35,884 nt of DNA, taken from positions 1 through 35,884 of the forward strand of contig JALOTD010000043.1 in assembly GCA_025458105.1 (NCBI GenBank), in the 5' to 3' direction. This DNA is from Tabrizicola sp. (GTDB lineage: Bacteria; Pseudomonadota; Alphaproteobacteria; Rhodobacterales; Rhodobacteraceae). Within the stretch, counting starts at the first letter, position 1; each line of letters begins with the position of its first letter. Of this stretch, positions 32,908 to 35,884 are shown piece by piece. The notes under the pieces were generated by a model, which searched no databases, was not told the origin of the DNA, and saw only the letters and a program-made list of their open reading frames with translations. The translations under genes and the position numbers were made by a program.

Positions 32908-33530
32908 GCGGCAAGCCCTGCCTTTCTAATTGCGGCAATATCATCCACTGTAAGACTAGGGTACTCTTCAATTATCTGCTCATCTGAATAACTTGCCTTT
33001 ATGAACGAAACGACAGCACGAACAGGAATTCTGGTACCAGCAACTACGGTCTGCGCGTGTGCAACGAACCGATGCTTTTCAAGCCTACCGAACTCGTCGG
33101 ACGTTCGCTGCCTTTCCGCATCAACCGCTCTCTGCATATTCGTTCGAACAACCTCTAGCGGTATGTCGAGGATTGCCTGCCCAGACACAATCTCTTCCTT
33201 CGAGTCTGTCTCAGGATTATGAAAGACCACTTTCTTGTTCAGCACATAGAGGGTAATGCTTGCCCACTTGTTCTCGCCAAGCTTCGATAGCTTCTTACCA
33301 ACTTCCCGCAGGTGCTGAAGGGAAACCCGTGTTTCATTGCGAAGTGTACTGATGACCTTAAGGCTTGCCAAATCAACGAACGAGTATATGCGACTAAATG
33401 CCTCCCTGCGGTTCTCCGACGCAAGAGACGGCCGGAAAAAACCGGTTCTATCCCAGTTGCGAAGCTGGTTAACCGAAATACCGGTCAGCCGCGAAGCCTG
33501 CTCCAGAGAAAATGCTTGCACAAGTGTCAT
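32904..33530 (-). CDS. MerR-type HTH fused to DUF433, probable antitoxin and autorepressor
   Basis: A 208-residue protein in three parts. Residues 5-75 resemble a MerR winged helix (FSLEQASRLTGISVNQLRNWDRTGFFRPSLA, then YSFVDLASLKVISTLR). A middle linker of about 70 residues follows (LGENKWASITLYVLNKKVVF). Residues 148-208 form a DUF433 domain (HRFVAHAQTVVAGTRIPVRAVVSFIKASYSDEQIIEEYPSLTVDDIAAI). DUF433 (COG2442) is the known partner of DUF5615 proteins in toxin-antitoxin predictions; usually it is a free small protein. The MerR head would give a DNA-binding antitoxin. AT-rich codon use matches its partner. Confidence 0.82.
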   Translation of the reverse strand: MTLVQAFSLEQASRLTGISVNQLRNWDRTGFFRPSLASENRREAFSRIYSFVDLASLKVISTLRNETRVSLQHLREVGKKLSKLGENKWASITLYVLNKKVVFHNPETDSKEEIVSGQAILDIPLEVVRTNMQRAVDAERQRTSDEFGRLEKHRFVAHAQTVVAGTRIPVRAVVSFIKASYSDEQIIEEYPSLTVDDIAAIRKAGLAA

Positions 33531-33569
33531 GGTCGCAGAGTATCAGTGCCAAAGTGCGATTTCAAATCA

Positions 33570-33581
33570 CGTAAGGTTACG
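33570..33581. promoter_or_regulatory. Palindrome CGTAAGGTTACG upstream of the MerR-DUF433 gene
   Basis: CGTAA and TTACG flank a GG centre, 40 bp before the ATG at 33530. A TTGAAA hexamer (complement of 33560-33565) and GATACT (complement of 33539-33544) lie just downstream, with a 15-nt spacer. The palindrome could be the operator of the MerR-like protein. Confidence 0.4.
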
Positions 33582-33603
33582 CAAGCTGAGGCAAACTGCT
33601 TCT

Positions 33604-35884
<2,281 letters not shown>

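Overview
The window looks like an alphaproteobacterial chromosome segment, most likely Rhodobacteraceae (Rhodobacter, Tabrizicola or Gemmobacter-like). The reasons are very GC-rich coding sequence, a riboswitch-led gcvT-gcvH-gcvP cluster, a GluRS with an ELSKR signature, sulfur-transport/MBL genes, and many short overlapping genes of the ATGA type. No species can be named from the sequence alone.

Layout. Bases 1-82 hold the first 27 codons of a leftward gene that resembles a type VI secretion VgrG tip protein. Next come divergent hemC and hemE (tetrapyrrole synthesis), a PD-(D/E)XK-like hypothetical gene and an EamA/DMT exporter. The leftward group 4410-6448 encodes a SixA-type phosphatase, a QueG-like Fe-S protein and a sterol-desaturase-family membrane enzyme. 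After a regulatory-looking gap, a secreted beta-rich protein is split by a frameshift (6948-7698). A large MORN-repeat protein, glutamine-dependent NAD synthetase, a PfkB-type sugar kinase, a Tat-exported metallo-beta-lactamase-fold enzyme, a small zincin, a DUF1801 protein, GltX and a MATE transporter follow.

The centre (17736-22406) is the glycine cleavage operon behind a tandem glycine riboswitch. The gcvT/gcvH junction is damaged: the GcvT tail and the GcvH start are both missing and the two reading frames run into each other. Beyond it are two paralogous secreted proteins of an unrecognised family, azlCD, a DUF3775 gene, trxC, tRNA-Ala(CGC), a sulfur cassette (two half-size YeeE/YedE transporters plus an MBL-fold persulfide-dioxygenase-like enzyme), and a tightly overlapping three-gene catabolic operon (creatininase-like, cytosine-deaminase-like amidohydrolase, FAD oxidoreductase). 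An acyltransferase-3 membrane protein follows.

The last part is an AT-richer island (about 32512-33600) with a toxin-antitoxin-like pair: a MerR-type HTH fused to DUF433, and a DUF5615 PIN-like protein. It sits between carB (partial, runs off the right edge) and a convergent gap with two copies of a short repeat.

The least explained signals are two families of structured intergenic repeats. One is a 72-73 bp element with a TGTCCACGCGTGGACA palindrome at one end and a GGGTGGTGTTAA box at the other; it occurs three times, always between convergent genes. The other is a 67-nt array of three hairpins found twice, whose stem sequences differ while pairing is kept.
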